A stretch of 64,000 nt of DNA from Simmondsia chinensis (GCA_018398585.1 JAGTTD010000010.1:17792005-17856004); one strand, 5' to 3'; numbered from the stretch's first letter, positions 44,131 to 56,069 are shown. Notes: generated by a model from the sequence alone, not told the origin. Numbers and translations are program-made.

Positions 44131-45603
44131 ATGGATGAAGAAATTAGTGCCATTGAGAAGAATGAGACTTGGGAGCTATCCACCTTACCTAAAGGTCAAC
44201 AAACCATCGGTATGAAGTGGATATTTAAAACAAAGAGGTCTTCCAATGGTGAGGTAGAGAGATACAAGTCAAGGCTTGTTGTTAAAGGCTACAGTCAGAA
44301 ACAAGGAGTTGACTACAATGACGTATTTCCTCCAGTTGCTCGCATGGAAACTACCAGATTACGGATTTATGTTGCTGCTCAGAATGGATGGAAGATACAA
44401 CAACTAGGTTTCAAATCAGCTTTCCTCAAAGGTTTCCTTGAAGAGGAAATTTATGTTGAGCAACCTGAGGGCTATATCATTGAAGGTCAAGAAAAAGAAG
44501 GTTTTGAAGTTGAAGAAAGCTTTATATGGGTTAAAGCAAGCACTGAGGGCATGGAATAATAGAATTGACAAGTATTTTCAAGATAATGGATTTAAAAGGT
44601 GCACTCATGAGTATGCACTTTATATTAAAATCCAGAAGAATGACATTTTACTTGTCTACCTCTATGTAGATGATCTCATTTTTTTAGGGAACAACCCAAG
44701 TTTGATCGAAGATTTCAAAAGGATCATGGCAAAAGAGTTTGAAATGACCGATATAGGGCTTATGTCTTATTACTTAGGTATAGAAGTGAAATAAACTGAG
44801 GTTGGGATTTTTATTTCTCAAGTTAGCTATGCCAAGAAATTGCTTGAGAAATAAAATATGATTAATTGTAAACCTGTCAATACCCCTATGGAAAGTGGAG
44901 TAAAGCTTTCAAAGTTAGATGATGGAGAAAAGATAGATCCCGCTATTTTCAAAAGCCTCATGGGAAGTTTAATATACCTAGCTTGTACAAGGCCTGATAT
45001 TCTTTTTAATGTTGGACTTGTCTGTCATTTCATGGAAACCCCCACTTCTTCTCACATGAAGGCATCCAAAAGAATACTTCAATATGTCAAAGGCACACTT
45101 GACTATGGATTGTTTTACACATCAGCAAACACTTTGAACTTGCAGGATATTGTGATAATGATTTTGGTGGAGTTGTGGATGATAGGAAAAGCACTAGTGG
45201 TTTTGTATTTTTCATAGGCACTACTGCTATTTCTTGGAGTTCGAAGCAATCAATTATTGCATTTTCAAGTTGTGAAGCTGAATATGTTGCTGCTACATCT
45301 TATGCTTGTCATGCTATCTGGCCTAGAAAATTACTAACGGAACTGCGGATGACACAAGAGGAAGCTACAAAAGTTTTATTGGTATGCACAAGCTCTTGCA
45401 AGGAATCCCATCTTCCATGATCAAAGCAAACACATAGAGACAAGATATCATTTCATCTGCGAGTGTATCAAAAAGAAGAAGGTAAACTCAAATATGTCAG
45501 GTCTCTTGATCAAGTTGCAGATATTTTTACAAAGCCTCTGAAATACGATGCGTTTTGCAAATCTCGAATGATGCTTAGAGTAATCAAGAAGAATCAAGTT
45601 TAA
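44131..45603 (+). pseudogene. Copia 1 reverse transcriptase and RNase H
   Basis: RT starts MDEEISAIEKNETWELS, then MKWIFKTKRSSNGEVERYKS, a frame change at about 44500, KALYGLKQALRAWN, and the catalytic LYVDDLIFLGN (44660-44690). RNase H follows: DRKSTSGFVFFIGTTAISW, SCEAEYVAATSYACHA and, at the end, QVADIFTKPLKYDAF up to a stop at 45603. Two stops (44792, 44853) and at least three frame changes are present. Confidence 0.85.
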
Positions 45604-45610
45604 GGGGGAG
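45602..45610 (+). promoter_or_regulatory. Polypurine tract of copia 1
   Basis: AAGGGGGAG directly before the LTR start TGCTAAAAATTAAAC; it overlaps the pol stop codon region. Confidence 0.8.
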
Positions 45611-45871
45611 TGCTAAAAATTAAACTTAATTCTAAGAAAAAAAAAAAGAATTTTTAATATTCTGTGTGATTATAAGAATTTGTAGGAACTTTACATAAAA
45701 TTAGAGGTAGGAATTTATGCACTAATTATATATTTTGGGGATTGAAGATTGTTATAAATATCCCGCTCAGTCAACTTTTAAATGAAACAAAAAGAGAATA
45801 AAATAGAGAAGTGTTTTTTTCTCTCTCTTGTTTACTTTTTCTCTCTCCTCTTCCTAGTTTTATTTCCAACA
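45611..45871 (+). repeat. Copia 1 3' LTR
   Basis: 261 bp from TGCTAAAAATT to TTCCAACA. It is followed by AAGTGGTGCGGTGAGCG, which resembles the start of the copia 1 leader (AAGTGGTATCAGAGC), and then by copia 2 LTR sequence. Confidence 0.85.
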
Positions 45872-45888
45872 AAGTGGTGCGGTGAGCG

Positions 45889-46154
45889 TGGAAGGGCTAG
45901 AAAAAAGGGAAACTCTTTCCTCCTTTTTCTCCTTACTGTTCAGCCTTTGTCTTCTCATTTATGGGAAGAATTCAATTTTGTCTAAGCCTTTATTTCTTGA
46001 ATTAAATTAGGAAGTTTTTCTTTGGTTTTCCTTGTATTTGCTATGTAATTTTTTCTATTTAGGATTGTAATTGGTTCTTAAAGTTGAAATCCAAAATACA
46101 AAGAGAAGAATTGTTCTACACATTTAGTGTCTTGCTTTTCAATTTTATTCTTTA
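45889..46154 (+). repeat. Copia 2 5' LTR, 5'-truncated
   Basis: Begins TGGAAGGGCTAGAAAAAAGG and ends TTTATTCTTTA. It matches 50668-50933 with scattered substitutions. Confidence 0.85.
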
Positions 46155-46288
46155 TGGTATCAAAGCGGGCTTGATTCTGCAATCCTGATTCTTTAGTTGT
46201 CATACCACACGCACGCCCTCCCCTCACTATGAGAATTTTCTTTCATATTTACTTGTTTTATTTAGTGATCTCTTGCTAATTTTCATAA

Positions 46289-47330
46289 TGTTGGGAGAAA
46301 ATTCTAGGGAAAATTCTGGCCAAATTCAGGCACAAGTTATCAACATAGGGAAAGCTCTTGATGTGAGTTCACCCTACTATCTTCATCCCTCGGATCATCC
46401 AGGTTAACTTTTGTTAAAGATGTTTTCACTGGGCCAAATTTTCCGGCATGGCAGCGCGCGATTTTAGGGTTTTTAAAGCAAAACACAAGATCGGTTTTTT
46501 GGATGGTACAATTGTCTGGCCGGAAGAGGATTCTCCTGATTTTGAAAATTGGAGTGCTTGTGACTCCATGGTGTCTTCATGGCTTATAAATTCGATATCT
46601 AAAGAGATTCATACTAGTATTGTTTATTTTGAGTCTTCCTGAGATATATGGCTGGATTTAAATGAGCGGTTTTCACAAGGCAATGTTCCCTGCGTTTATG
46701 AAATTAAGCGCTAGATTTCGCAACTAAAGCAAGCAAATATGTCAATTTTTGATTATTTTACTGAATTGAGGTCGTTGTGGGACGAACTCTACACCCTAGT
46801 TGCCATACCACCTCGAACTTGTGGTTCGGGCCAAGCTTTTTCAGCCATCCGTGATATGGAGCGTTTGCTAGACTTGCTCATGGGTTTAGATGCTTCATTC
46901 TCAACTATTAGGCCCCAATTGATGAATACCAAACCATTACCCACTGTGGGTAATGCTTACTCTGTTTTATGTCAGGAAGAGAAGCAGCATTTGGTGGCAC
47001 TCGGGACGAATCTAGTTCCGGAAGCAGCAGCTTTTGCTGCGTCATCACCAACCGCAACGGTGATTGGTGGTCCCACACCCAATACGAGCAATTTCACTCT
47101 TCGTACTAACCGTCCCACGTGTGCTCATTGTAAGAAGTAGGGTTACACTAAAGAGCAATGTTTCGAGCTTGTTGGATATCCTTAAGGTTGGAAAATCAAG
47201 AATTCGGGTGGCAGAGCACGAGCCGTGGCTGCAATGGCAGCCACCGAACAGTTGGTCGAACCAAATGCGGAGAGGCCGTTCACAGGTCTATCTCATGCCA
47301 GTATCAACAGCTTTTAGCATTACTTGGACC
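46289..47330 (+). pseudogene. Copia 2 gag
   Basis: ATG 46289 opens MLGENSRENSGQIQAQ then SSPYYLHPSDHPG, a typical gag start, with TAA at 46405. Frame changes lead to KAKHKIGFLDGTIVWP (46448-46640), FDYFTELRSLWDELYTL (46739 on) and LLMGLDASFSTIRPQLM. The zinc knuckle is marked by RPTCAHCKK with TAG for TGG after it, then GYTKEQCFELVGYP. Stops at 46639, 46711, 47138 and 47183 are mostly consistent with TGG/CAG/CGA changes. Confidence 0.8.
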
Positions 47331-48705
47331 CTCTACAGGATCTCCTAGTATAAATCTCACAGGTGAGGTCAAGTGCTTATCTCCCTATTGGATTATCGAC
47401 ACAGGAGCATCCGATCACATGGTCTCTATGTTGAATGTTATGTTTGATGTTGTTGTTAATAAGTCAGTGGGGATGGTGAAACTACCAAATGGGTCACAAT
47501 TGACGGCGACTCATGTAGGAAAAGTTCGGATTTCAAGCGATATTGTGCTTGAGGGTGCCCTATATGTGCCTGGTTTTCATTACAACCTTTTGTCCGTGAG
47601 TAGATTAACTCAAAATAGAAATTGTGCGTTAATTTTTTATCCCTCCTTTTGTTACATACAGGACCTACGCTTGAAGAAGCTGATTGGAGCAGGTAAGCAA
47701 AGGGATGGGCTGTACTTCTTGACGACACAAGGTGGGACAGACAAGGCTCTCATGGTCCAAGGCCGAAACAAGACGGTGCTATGGCATCCCCGATTGGGAC
47801 ATGCTCCGGTTTCTGGATTATCTACTTTTCCGTTTTTGGATATTGAGAACACGAATTTTGTTTATGATGTTTGTCACCATGCCAAACAGGCACGATTGCC
47901 CTTTCCTTTATCTGTTACCAAGACTTTTGCTTGTTTTGATGTTATACATTGTCACATTTGGGGTCCTTATTGCATAGAATCTTTAACTGGAGCTAGGTAT
48001 TTTCTTACGATTGTTGATGATTTTAGTTGGTATACATGGATTTTCCTGATGAGAGTCTTATGGATTTTTGTCGTATGGTTGGAACTCAGTTTGGTTTATA
48101 GGTCAAACAAGTTCGGAGTGATAATGGACAAGAGTTCAAGACGGGCCCGTTGTTAGATTTTTATGCTAAGCATGGAATTCAGACACGATCCTTGATGACA
48201 AGAACCCCACAACAAAACGGAGTGGTGGAACGTAAGCACAAGCACTTGTTAGAGGTTGGGAGAGCTCTTCGGTTTCAAGCCAACCTTCCAAAGAAATTTT
48301 GGGGTGAGTGTATTCTGGCAGCCGCTTACATCATTAACTTGACTCCTTCCATTGCTCTGAAAAACAAGAGTCCGTATGAGATTTTGTTGAGTAAACAACT
48401 GGTTTACGATCGCTTGCGAGTTTTTGGTTGTTTATGTAATTATCATGTGAAAACTAGTGACAAGTTTGATAGTATAGCTCAACCTGGCATCTTTATAGAT
48501 TATCCCCATGGCAAGAAAGGGTATGAATTATATTGTCTTGAAAGTAATAAAATTGTGTTGTCTAGAGATGTTCGGTTTTATGAGGATGTTTTTCCCTATG
48601 CAAACTCGAATGAAGAGAAATCTAATTTTGATGATGATATTGAAGTTCTTACGAATTTATTTTATGGCGATGACCAAACCGGAATACAACGGAGTCCACC
48701 GAACT
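47330..48705 (+). pseudogene. Copia 2 protease and integrase
   Basis: The protease site YWIIDTGASDHM is intact (47388-47420). The pre-integrase linker reads LWHPRLGHAPVSGLSTF then VCHHAKQARLPFPL. In the integrase core the first catalytic Asp has become His (VIHCHIWGPY; usual HCDIWGP). After a frameshift near 48110 come the second Asp (RSDNGQEF, at about 48117-48140) and the Glu in NGVVERKHKHLLEVG (48150-48707). The C-terminal region continues to DDDIEVLTNLFY. Confidence 0.85.
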
Positions 48706-48910
48706 GATCAACACCCAGTTGACCGAACTGCATTCGGCAGACCCGATGACTGCAGGTCCGACCAACAGTGAGTCGGTCGGGACGGATGATGGTGCACGGG
48801 GTCTAGGTCCCGAAATCGATATTAGTCCAGAACCGGGTTCCAAAATTTAGACTAGGAGAAGTGGTCGTATTCGCTTAGTACCGGTCTGTTATCATGATTA
48901 TGTTTATGAC

Positions 48911-50583
48911 TTGCGATCTTCCAAAGCCCATCCCAATGCGCCTAATCCGTCAGCTAATTCGAGTATGCTCTATCCTATCTCAAATTTTGTTTCTAACGCA
49001 CAATTTTCTAACGCTCACATGACTGTTTTAAATGACATCACATCATGTGATGAGCCAAAGACTTTTCAACAGGCCGTTCAATATGAGCATTGGAGAGATG
49101 CTATGGAAAAGGAAATTCATGCACTCGAGCAAAATCAAACTTGGACCTTAGAGGATTAGCCACATGGAAAAAGGGCCATAGATTCAAAGTGGGTGTACAA
49201 GGTGAAATACAAGTCGGATGGGACTATTGAGCGCTACAGAGCCCTGTTGGTGGCCAAAGGTTGTACACAAATGGAAGGCATAAATTATCATGATACTTTC
49301 ACATCTGTTGCCAAATTAGTAATTGTTCGTTGTGTGTTAGCAGTTGCAGCAGCCCGTAGTTAGATAATACATCAACTTGATGTAAATAATGCTTTCCTAC
49401 GTGGAGACCTAGATGAGGAAGTGTACATGAAGCTTCCTTTAGTATTTGAACGAAAACATAAAGGAAAGGTTCGTCGACTTCGTAAGTCACTTTATAGTTT
49501 GAAACAAGCATCTCATAACTGGAATCAGAAATTCACCTCCATCCTTACCTAAATTGGGTTTTGTCAATCCAAGCTAGATTATTCACTTTTCACTTGTTCT
49601 CACGGAGACGTGTTTATTACTGTGCTAATATATGTTGATGATGTTATTATAACCGGTAACAACATGAATCATATTACTGAAGTGAAAAGAATACTGAACA
49701 AATCTTTTGGGATAAAAGACTTGGGTCCAGTAAAATATTTTTTGGGAATAGAGGTGGCACGGTTTCCAGAAGGGGTTATGTTGAACCAACGCAAGTATAC
49801 TCTAGACATTCTTGATGAAATAGGAATGCTAGGTGCAAAACCTGTTCTACCCCCATCATCGAAAATCATGGATTAGCAGATGGAATGGGGACGGTATTTG
49901 AGGACCAGGGTCGATATAGACGTTTGGTTGGTAGACTGTTGCATTTGACGATTACTCGACCTGATATTTGTTATGCTGCTCGTATTTGAGTCAGTTTATG
50001 CATGATCCACAACAGCCTAATTTTGATGCTATCATGAGAGTTTTTTTAAGGTATCTAAAGGGGATAGTGGGTCAAGGGATATTTTTACCGTCTACTAGTG
50101 ACTTGAAGCTGCATGGGTTTTGTGATTCCGATTGGGCAGGTTGCCCTACTACGAGACGATCTACTACAGGTTATGTCATTTTCTTAGGGGACACACCAAT
50201 CTCATGGAGATCCAAGAAGCAAACAATCGTTTCACGTTCTTCGGCTGAGGCCGAGTATAGGTCAATGGCAACCACCACAAGTGAAATTGTTTGGTTGAGG
50301 CGTTTATTATCTATTCTTCTTGTTCCCACTAACGATCCTGCGATGTTATATTGTGATAATCAGGCGGCTCTTAGGCTCCAATCCAATGTTTCATGAAAGA
50401 ACCAAACACATAGAGATTGACAGTCACTTCATTCGAGAAAAGCTGCCTGGAGGAGAGCTAGCTGCGTCCTATGTTCGGTCTACGAATCAGATCGCCGATG
50501 TCTTCACGAAAACTTTAGCTATTTCAAGTTACTTTACTCTCCTTCGCAAGTTAGGTATGATTAATCTTCACGTTCCAAATTGA
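48911..50583 (+). pseudogene. Copia 2 reverse transcriptase and RNase H
   Basis: The frame at 48911-49159 ends with QYEHWRDAMEKEIHALEQN then a TAG. RT continues with [36 protein letters not shown] and IYVDDVIITGNNMN (49627-49668). RNase H has LHGFCDSDWAGCPTTRRS, SSAEAEYRSMATTTSE and LYCDNQAAL. A frameshift near 50395 leads to HIEIDSHFIREKLPGGEL and QIADVFTKTLAIS. The pol stop is at 50581-50583. At least five inactivating changes. Confidence 0.85.
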
Positions 50584-50590
50584 GGAGGAG

Positions 50591-50933
50591 TGTTAAATAC
50601 TAGTATTTGGTATTATGTGCGTATTTGTACATGTGTTTTAATGTAATGCAGTTAATTTAGGCATTCATGGAAGGGCTAGAAAAAAGGGAAACTCTTTCCT
50701 CCTTTTTCTCCGTACCGTTCGGCCTTTCCCTTCTCATTCGTAGGAAGAATTCAATTTTGTCTAGGCCTTTATTCTGGAATTACATTAGGAAGTTTTTATT
50801 TGGTTTTCCTTATATTTTGCTATGTAATTTTTCCTATTTAAGATTGTAATTGGTTCTTGAAGTAGAAATCCAAAATACAAAGAGAAGAATTGTTCTTCCC
50901 ATTCAGTGTCTTGCTTTTCAATTTTATTCTTTA
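50591..50933 (+). repeat. Copia 2 3' LTR
   Basis: 343 bp from TGTTAAATACTAGTATT to TTATTCTTTA. Complete at both ends, and longer than the 5' copy by the first 77 bp. Confidence 0.85.
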
Positions 50934-52620
50934 ACGATTCATCAGAGACATGTTTGTTGATTGATTAATAACCCACCTATTAACTTGTAGTTTTGCTTTA
51001 GTTCAAGAGGATAATCGAAATTTAATGATCTTTAGATATTCTCCAGCTGGGAACCCCGCAACTGATGCCCCAACAGCCTGTGCCCATAAAAGGATCAGGG
51101 AGAGTTTGCATTCATATCTGTAGACAGTACGTAAACTTCACCCAGACCCCTTTATGGTTTTCTCAAAGAGGAGGATGCTAAAATCTAGTGTATCCAAGAC
51201 ATCACTATTCTTCAAACTAGGAAGGCATGACAAGGACTATTCTTTCCATGGTTCTAAAGCCTTTTCTACTAGAAATATATAGGCTTGTAATTAGATCGGA
51301 GGAAGCTCCCAAGCCTTCGATCATGGACTGAAAGCACCTTGTGGTTTATTGTAACACAAACCAGTAGTCAACAAAATGCATAAAAATTGCATTTGTGCAT
51401 CAGTAACAAATGAAAATATGTTAACATTGCGGAAATGGAAATCTTCACGGGCAAACCATAATAGTAATAAAGACAGAAACCGAAAGAACTCCTTTCAGGA
51501 GATACATTAGGGACAACTTACCATTATTTACAAAAAGAAGCGCTCTTACCAGAACACAAGTTACCGCCTCAAACTGTAAAAGTGAAGCTTAAAAATATGA
51601 GATCAGCAATAGAAAAGCAAGTAGGAGCTAGAGAAACAGGTTGAAAGCAACTGACCAACAAGCCAGCAGGCACCAGCGAGAAGCCTGAATTTGAAAATTC
51701 TTAAAGGCAAATAACATATTAATACCCTGAAATTTGGTATATTAATTCAACTCTTAATACAAAAGTTACATATATTTACATATATTTAATAAACTAATCC
51801 AAACTACAGTGTCTAAGAGTGCGAAATGTCTTTTATCTAACTTTTCTTCAAAAAGTGTCGCAACATTGTGGTTTGTGTGTGGGATGAGGGCAGTGAGGGG
51901 GTGGTGGGTTACCAAAAAATAACATGTTCTACACTCTTTTACATAGTTAATTTACATATAACTTTTGGACTAAAAATTTATTTCAAAAAGTTCGCAGACT
52001 AAAGTGAATACAGTAAACCTCATTGTACTAATATGTAATTTCCCCAATTCTTAATCCATGAACAAAAGGATGGAATGCAAAAGCGATTTATAAAGCATTT
52101 TTCTCAAGGCAATAACGTGTGGAGCCAACACATCAACAGTACAAAAATTTAGTAGTTTTCTCCAACTTGTATTTGCTTTTCCATGCAAGTTTTTCTACAA
52201 ATACACAAGGAGAAAAGCTCTAAAGAGGTAACAACTATGCAAAGAGAAATGCTCTATTCAGCTAACAAGCACGTCACATTTGCTTTCCACGCAAGTTCTC
52301 CTACAAAGCTCTAAGTAAGTTCTTTCTGATTTCACAATATGCAGAGGGTAAACAATAGGGAGAGAGGAAGTAAAAATAATCTACAATCATACCACTATAG
52401 CAGTGACTGCATGACTTTTCCAGCTCTCCACTCTACAAGATATCAAAAGTGCTTCTGTGAAGCCAAATGGTGAAATCAATAACTAATTTATCTTCATGTG
52501 TATTTGTTGATATTCGTGAGATGTTCCCTGCCCAGAATTCACAGCATGTAGACTAAACTTAGCTTCACCTCCTTCCACATTGAGTCGATGAGAATTCTTG
52601 CAGATCAAGTTCAATCATGG
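50934..52620. other. Noncoding DNA downstream of the kinase gene
   Basis: No gene recognised over 1.7 kb. It probably contains the 3' untranslated region of the minus-strand kinase gene in the part next to 52620. A short direct repeat occurs: TTTGCTTTTCCATGCAAG (about 52170) and TTTGCTTTCCACGCAAG (about 52279), each followed by TCTACAAA or CCTACAAA. No transposon termini were found. Confidence 0.5.
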
Positions 52621-54510
52621 TTACCTTAGCATCTCTGCAGCTTGTAATTGCAGCCCACTCAATGCAGGTGATACACCAAAAGTGTTACCATCGCCAAGAA
52701 AAGATGGATGCCCAAGGGGTAAAGGCCGATCTGGAATTTGAGGGACTTCAATATCACCTTCCAACATTTTCAAGGCATCCGAAATTGTAGGCCTTAAAGC
52801 AACCATGACATGGGCACACAAGATCCCAACACGCACGAATCTCTCCATTATTCCCTTCGGGTTCAACTCAGCGCGCATTCCTTCTCTCAACAAGAAGGCA
52901 TCTAGAACCTCCTCTACTCTTCCTTCTTTAACTAATGACCATGCCCAATCAGTTATCAACACAGAATGCAGGGACCCGGATGACGACAGATCGAGAGCTT
53001 TTCTCCCACACATTATCTCCAAAACAACCACTCCAAAACTATAAACGTCACTCTTCTCTGTTAGCTGCCCATAAAGTGCATATTCAGGGGCCAAGTATCC
53101 ATGAGTACCGGCCACTCTGGTGGTCATATGAGACTCCCCATCTTTGCTTTGTCTTGCCAGTCCAAAATCAGCTACCCTCGCTCTCATATCTGCATCTAAC
53201 AGTATATTTGTTGCCTTTATGTCTCTATGGTAGATTGCAGGCTTCACTCCATAGTGTAAATAAGCTAGCCCCTTTGCCACATCCAATATTATGCTTTTTC
53301 TTTGAGGCCAGGTCAACAGTTTCCTGCTGCTACTGTTCCCCAAAGATGCAAATAGATGGTTGTCAAGATTACCGTTCGGCATGTAATCATATACAAGGTA
53401 GTATTGATCATTCTCTCCTTCAACCACACAACATCCTCTAAGTGGCACAAGATTCCTGTGCTTCAGATTGCTAATAATCTCAACCTCGTTTCGAAATTCA
53501 GAATCCCCTTGAAAATCTGAGTCAAGGATCTTCTTAACAGCAACAGGAGTCCCATCTGGTAGGGTTCCCTTGTAAACAACCCCAAACCCACCACGCCCAA
53601 TAAAATTCGTCTGCGAAAAATTGTTGGTTGCCTTCTCAAGCTCTTCAATCTTATACCATATGGACCCGGTGTTAGGTCGCACCCTAGGCCTACTTCCCTG
53701 ATCCTCTAAATCAAGTCCTGAATCATCACCCTTCTTCCTCCACCTCCTGTCATACCAATAATACACCCCAAACAGGCAAGACATAACAAAGACTGCACCA
53801 GCAGCGCCAATAAACCCAAACCGAAGCATGTTGTGGCTCTTACTCTGAGATCCAGCTTGTGACAACAATGAAAGTCCAAATATACATGAAGTTGCCCCAA
53901 TACTCTCAGGGCCAAACTCATTAACTATACCAGCTGCATAAAGGATTGCAAAATAAAAGCAATCCCTAGAATGTGATGAGTTCCTATCGATCGAAATCAA
54001 CTGGGCTTGGGTCCTAAACCCCGCTGAGACGCAGGCGCCGCACGAGGTAAGATCAGAGAGATCAGGCCTACAGGCAGTGTCCACAGAAGTGTTAGTTCCC
54101 AGCTTATCAATCCAATTCTGCTTGGTCTCAATCCCAGCACAAGTATTGGGGGTAATCACAAACTGTAAGGGATCAAAGCACAAAGAAGTCAAATTTGAAG
54201 AAAGAGAGAGCAAACTGAGCTCAGATTGGAACTCAGAAAGGCAAGAAACTGAAGTGGGTAAGTCTTGAAGTTGAAAACGAGAGGTGTGCTTAAGATGCTG
54301 AGCAAGAGCTATGCCGTACAAGCTCAAAAGGGTTTGACAACACTTGCTTTTAGGGTCAGCACTCAAAGGGTAGCTGCTGCAAAGCGAGGAATTCCATGGG
54401 ATTCTTCTTAAATAGCTCAAATTCATAGGACATAGTGTTGAATTTGAGGCTAAGGTTACAGGAAGACATAAGAAAAGAACTACAAGCAGAATCACAGGAA
54501 CCCACTTCAT
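52621..54510 (-). CDS. Receptor-like protein kinase, At1g11050 type, SPARK-like ectodomain
   Basis: A single uninterrupted 629-residue frame, the only intact gene in the window. Residues 1-21 are a hydrophobic signal peptide. Residues 22-225 form a Cys-rich ectodomain (LCPMNLSYL near 26, paired Cys at 57-58, GACVSAG at 158-164, several N-glycosylation sequons) like the SPARK-type extracellular domain. A membrane segment spans about 230-252, then a basic stop-transfer (YDRRWRKK). The kinase has the Gly loop GRGGFG (305-310), VAVK Lys326, alphaC Glu342, HRD 428-430, Lys432/Asn435, DFG 448-450 and APE 474-476, so it should be an active Ser/Thr kinase (RD type). Located at the plasma membrane; ligand unknown. 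Start chosen because it precedes the signal peptide. Homology to At1g11050 is from family knowledge. Confidence 0.93.
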   Translation of the reverse strand: MKWVPVILLVVLFLCLPVTLASNSTLCPMNLSYLRRIPWNSSLCSSYPLSADPKSKCCQTLLSLYGIALAQHLKHTSRFQLQDLPTSVSCLSEFQSELSLLSLSSNLTSLCFDPLQFVITPNTCAGIETKQNWIDKLGTNTSVDTACRPDLSDLTSCGACVSAGFRTQAQLISIDRNSSHSRDCFYFAILYAAGIVNEFGPESIGATSCIFGLSLLSQAGSQSKSHNMLRFGFIGAAGAVFVMSCLFGVYYWYDRRWRKKGDDSGLDLEDQGSRPRVRPNTGSIWYKIEELEKATNNFSQTNFIGRGGFGVVYKGTLPDGTPVAVKKILDSDFQGDSEFRNEVEIISNLKHRNLVPLRGCCVVEGENDQYYLVYDYMPNGNLDNHLFASLGNSSSRKLLTWPQRKSIILDVAKGLAYLHYGVKPAIYHRDIKATNILLDADMRARVADFGLARQSKDGESHMTTRVAGTHGYLAPEYALYGQLTEKSDVYSFGVVVLEIMCGRKALDLSSSGSLHSVLITDWAWSLVKEGRVEEVLDAFLLREGMRAELNPKGIMERFVRVGILCAHVMVALRPTISDALKMLEGDIEVPQIPDRPLPLGHPSFLGDGNTFGVSPALSGLQLQAAEMLR

Positions 54511-55341
54511 ATTTGCTCTTCAAACAACAAAATCAATACAACCCAGTTGAAATCTTCAATTCAGGATGCAGTTCTTGATCGAATTGCCCGGTAATTCACA
54601 TGTTAGAGTAGTCACTGAATCAAGAAAGGAGAGAAAGTACCTCTAAGTTTAAAAGGTCAATGGATTGGCAAATTCTGAGAGAAGCAATGGAAGCCAGAAA
54701 GAAGAATAAACAAGGAATTATCGGCATGCCGGTGGGAGGTGACATGAGAAAACTCCGGGAGAGAAGTGCTGATCAGTGACGTGTTCGTTCATTATTTAAT
54801 TTCAATGCGCAGCCAGAATTGATTTGCTACTTAAATACTAGCCCATATATCAGTGTCGAGTCGACGGCTCCTTATATTAGAGCCGGTAAATTTTCAATGC
54901 AAGTTGTGTTGGAAAAATGGTGAAATAATAGTGAAAATATTGAAAAATATTTAATGGAAAACGGTGATATTATTGTAAATAATGAACGAAATTAGGTCAA
55001 AATTAATTCTGAAAAATGATGAAAAAATAGCTACGAAAAATAGGTTGCAAAAAATTGATTTAAAATTACCAAAAAAATGAATGAAAATACCAAAGCCAAA
55101 TATTGGACTTATATAAAGGCTGGACTCCGAAAATGAAGAACGATTCTCATGTCGTGGAATTCACCAATGCCCTAAAATCGTTTATACCTCCGCTCCGGTA
55201 CAACGGAGTTGATTGGCACTCCGATCCCCAATATTCACACAACATCTACCACTGTAGTGTACTCTAGAGGCAGAGGACTAGAACATGTCACATTTATAGA
55301 GCAAAATTCAACCCCCTCATGCAGTTTTAGTTGAAGAAATG
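54511..55341. other. Upstream region of the kinase gene
   Basis: Expected to hold the kinase promoter and 5' untranslated region (minus strand); no TATA box could be assigned with confidence. From 54900 to 55110 the DNA is A-rich with many GAAAAAT and GGTGAAATA-like units. AAATG at 55337-55341 is the left target duplication of the next LTR. Confidence 0.5.
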
Positions 55342-55914
55342 TGTAACGCCCCCGAACATTATTACCGAATAGGCTTAAGTCAAAGGGCGCTACACAGCTG
55401 TACTATAATGAATCCCCTCATCATAGTACGAAGCCCGAATATTTTCCATCATAAATCCTCAAAATTTTATAAAGGTTCCCATAACATATATAAAACATAA
55501 TCCCAAATACATCAATACTAACAATTGAATACTAATAGCGCGGAAACTTAAAATTACAATAACTCAGATAGTCTATAATATGCTACTACAAAATTCATTT
55601 ACTACTCAACTACGCGAAATAAACCAATTCTCGAGATAATAAGCTGCTTCATCATTTCTTCCTTTAGGAACTTGTCATGAGTTACTAATCAGGAAATTAA
55701 ATAAATTGGGTGAGCAAACAATATGCTCAGTAAGTATACCACACTCCCTACCCGGATTAGACATATTATTTAAAACAGATAAAATTTTAATCAAAATCAG
55801 TAAAAATCAATTTACCTTCAAAATCATGTTAAGATATCACGATCATTGTTTGATAATTTAGTTCATTTCACAAGAGTTCCTTGGTAAAACTCACAGATGA
55901 ATCTGAAACTACGG

Positions 55915-56069
55915 CCGTTATTATTCCTGCGACAGGGTCACAGATCGATGTTCACATTTCACATATTCGAACCAGTTCTAAGTCGACAAATACGCTAGGA
56001 TCGAACGTAGATCTACATGCCGGTATTATTCCCGCGACAGGGTCACAGATCGACTTTCACATTTCACAT
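55915..56069. repeat. 50-bp direct repeat, two copies
   Basis: CCGTTATTATTCCTGCGACA at 55915 and CCGGTATTATTCCCGCGACA at 56020, both continuing into GGGTCACAGATCGA and TTTCACATTTCACAT. The copies are 105 bp apart and differ at about four positions. Confidence 0.9.

Larger units (their letters stand above)
41365..45871 (+). mobile_element. Ty1-copia element 1, near complete, decayed
   Basis: LTR copies at 41365-41571 and 45611-45871, an initiator tRNA-Met primer binding site (41575-41586) and a polypurine tract (45602-45610) enclose gag-protease-integrase-RT-RNase H in copia order. The 5' LTR lacks its first 54 bp (starting at TGTGATTATGAG), so the left boundary is a truncation and no target duplication can be read. 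LTRs differ at roughly one position in twelve by eye, implying an old insertion. Confidence 0.85.
45889..50933 (+). mobile_element. Ty1-copia element 2, decayed
   Basis: LTR copies at 45889-46154 (truncated) and 50591-50933, primer binding site TGGTATCAAAGC (46155-46166) and polypurine tract GAGGAGGAG (50582-50590) enclose a copia-order coding region. The 5' LTR lacks the first 80 bp, cut at the junction with copia 1. Target duplication therefore cannot be tested. Confidence 0.85.
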
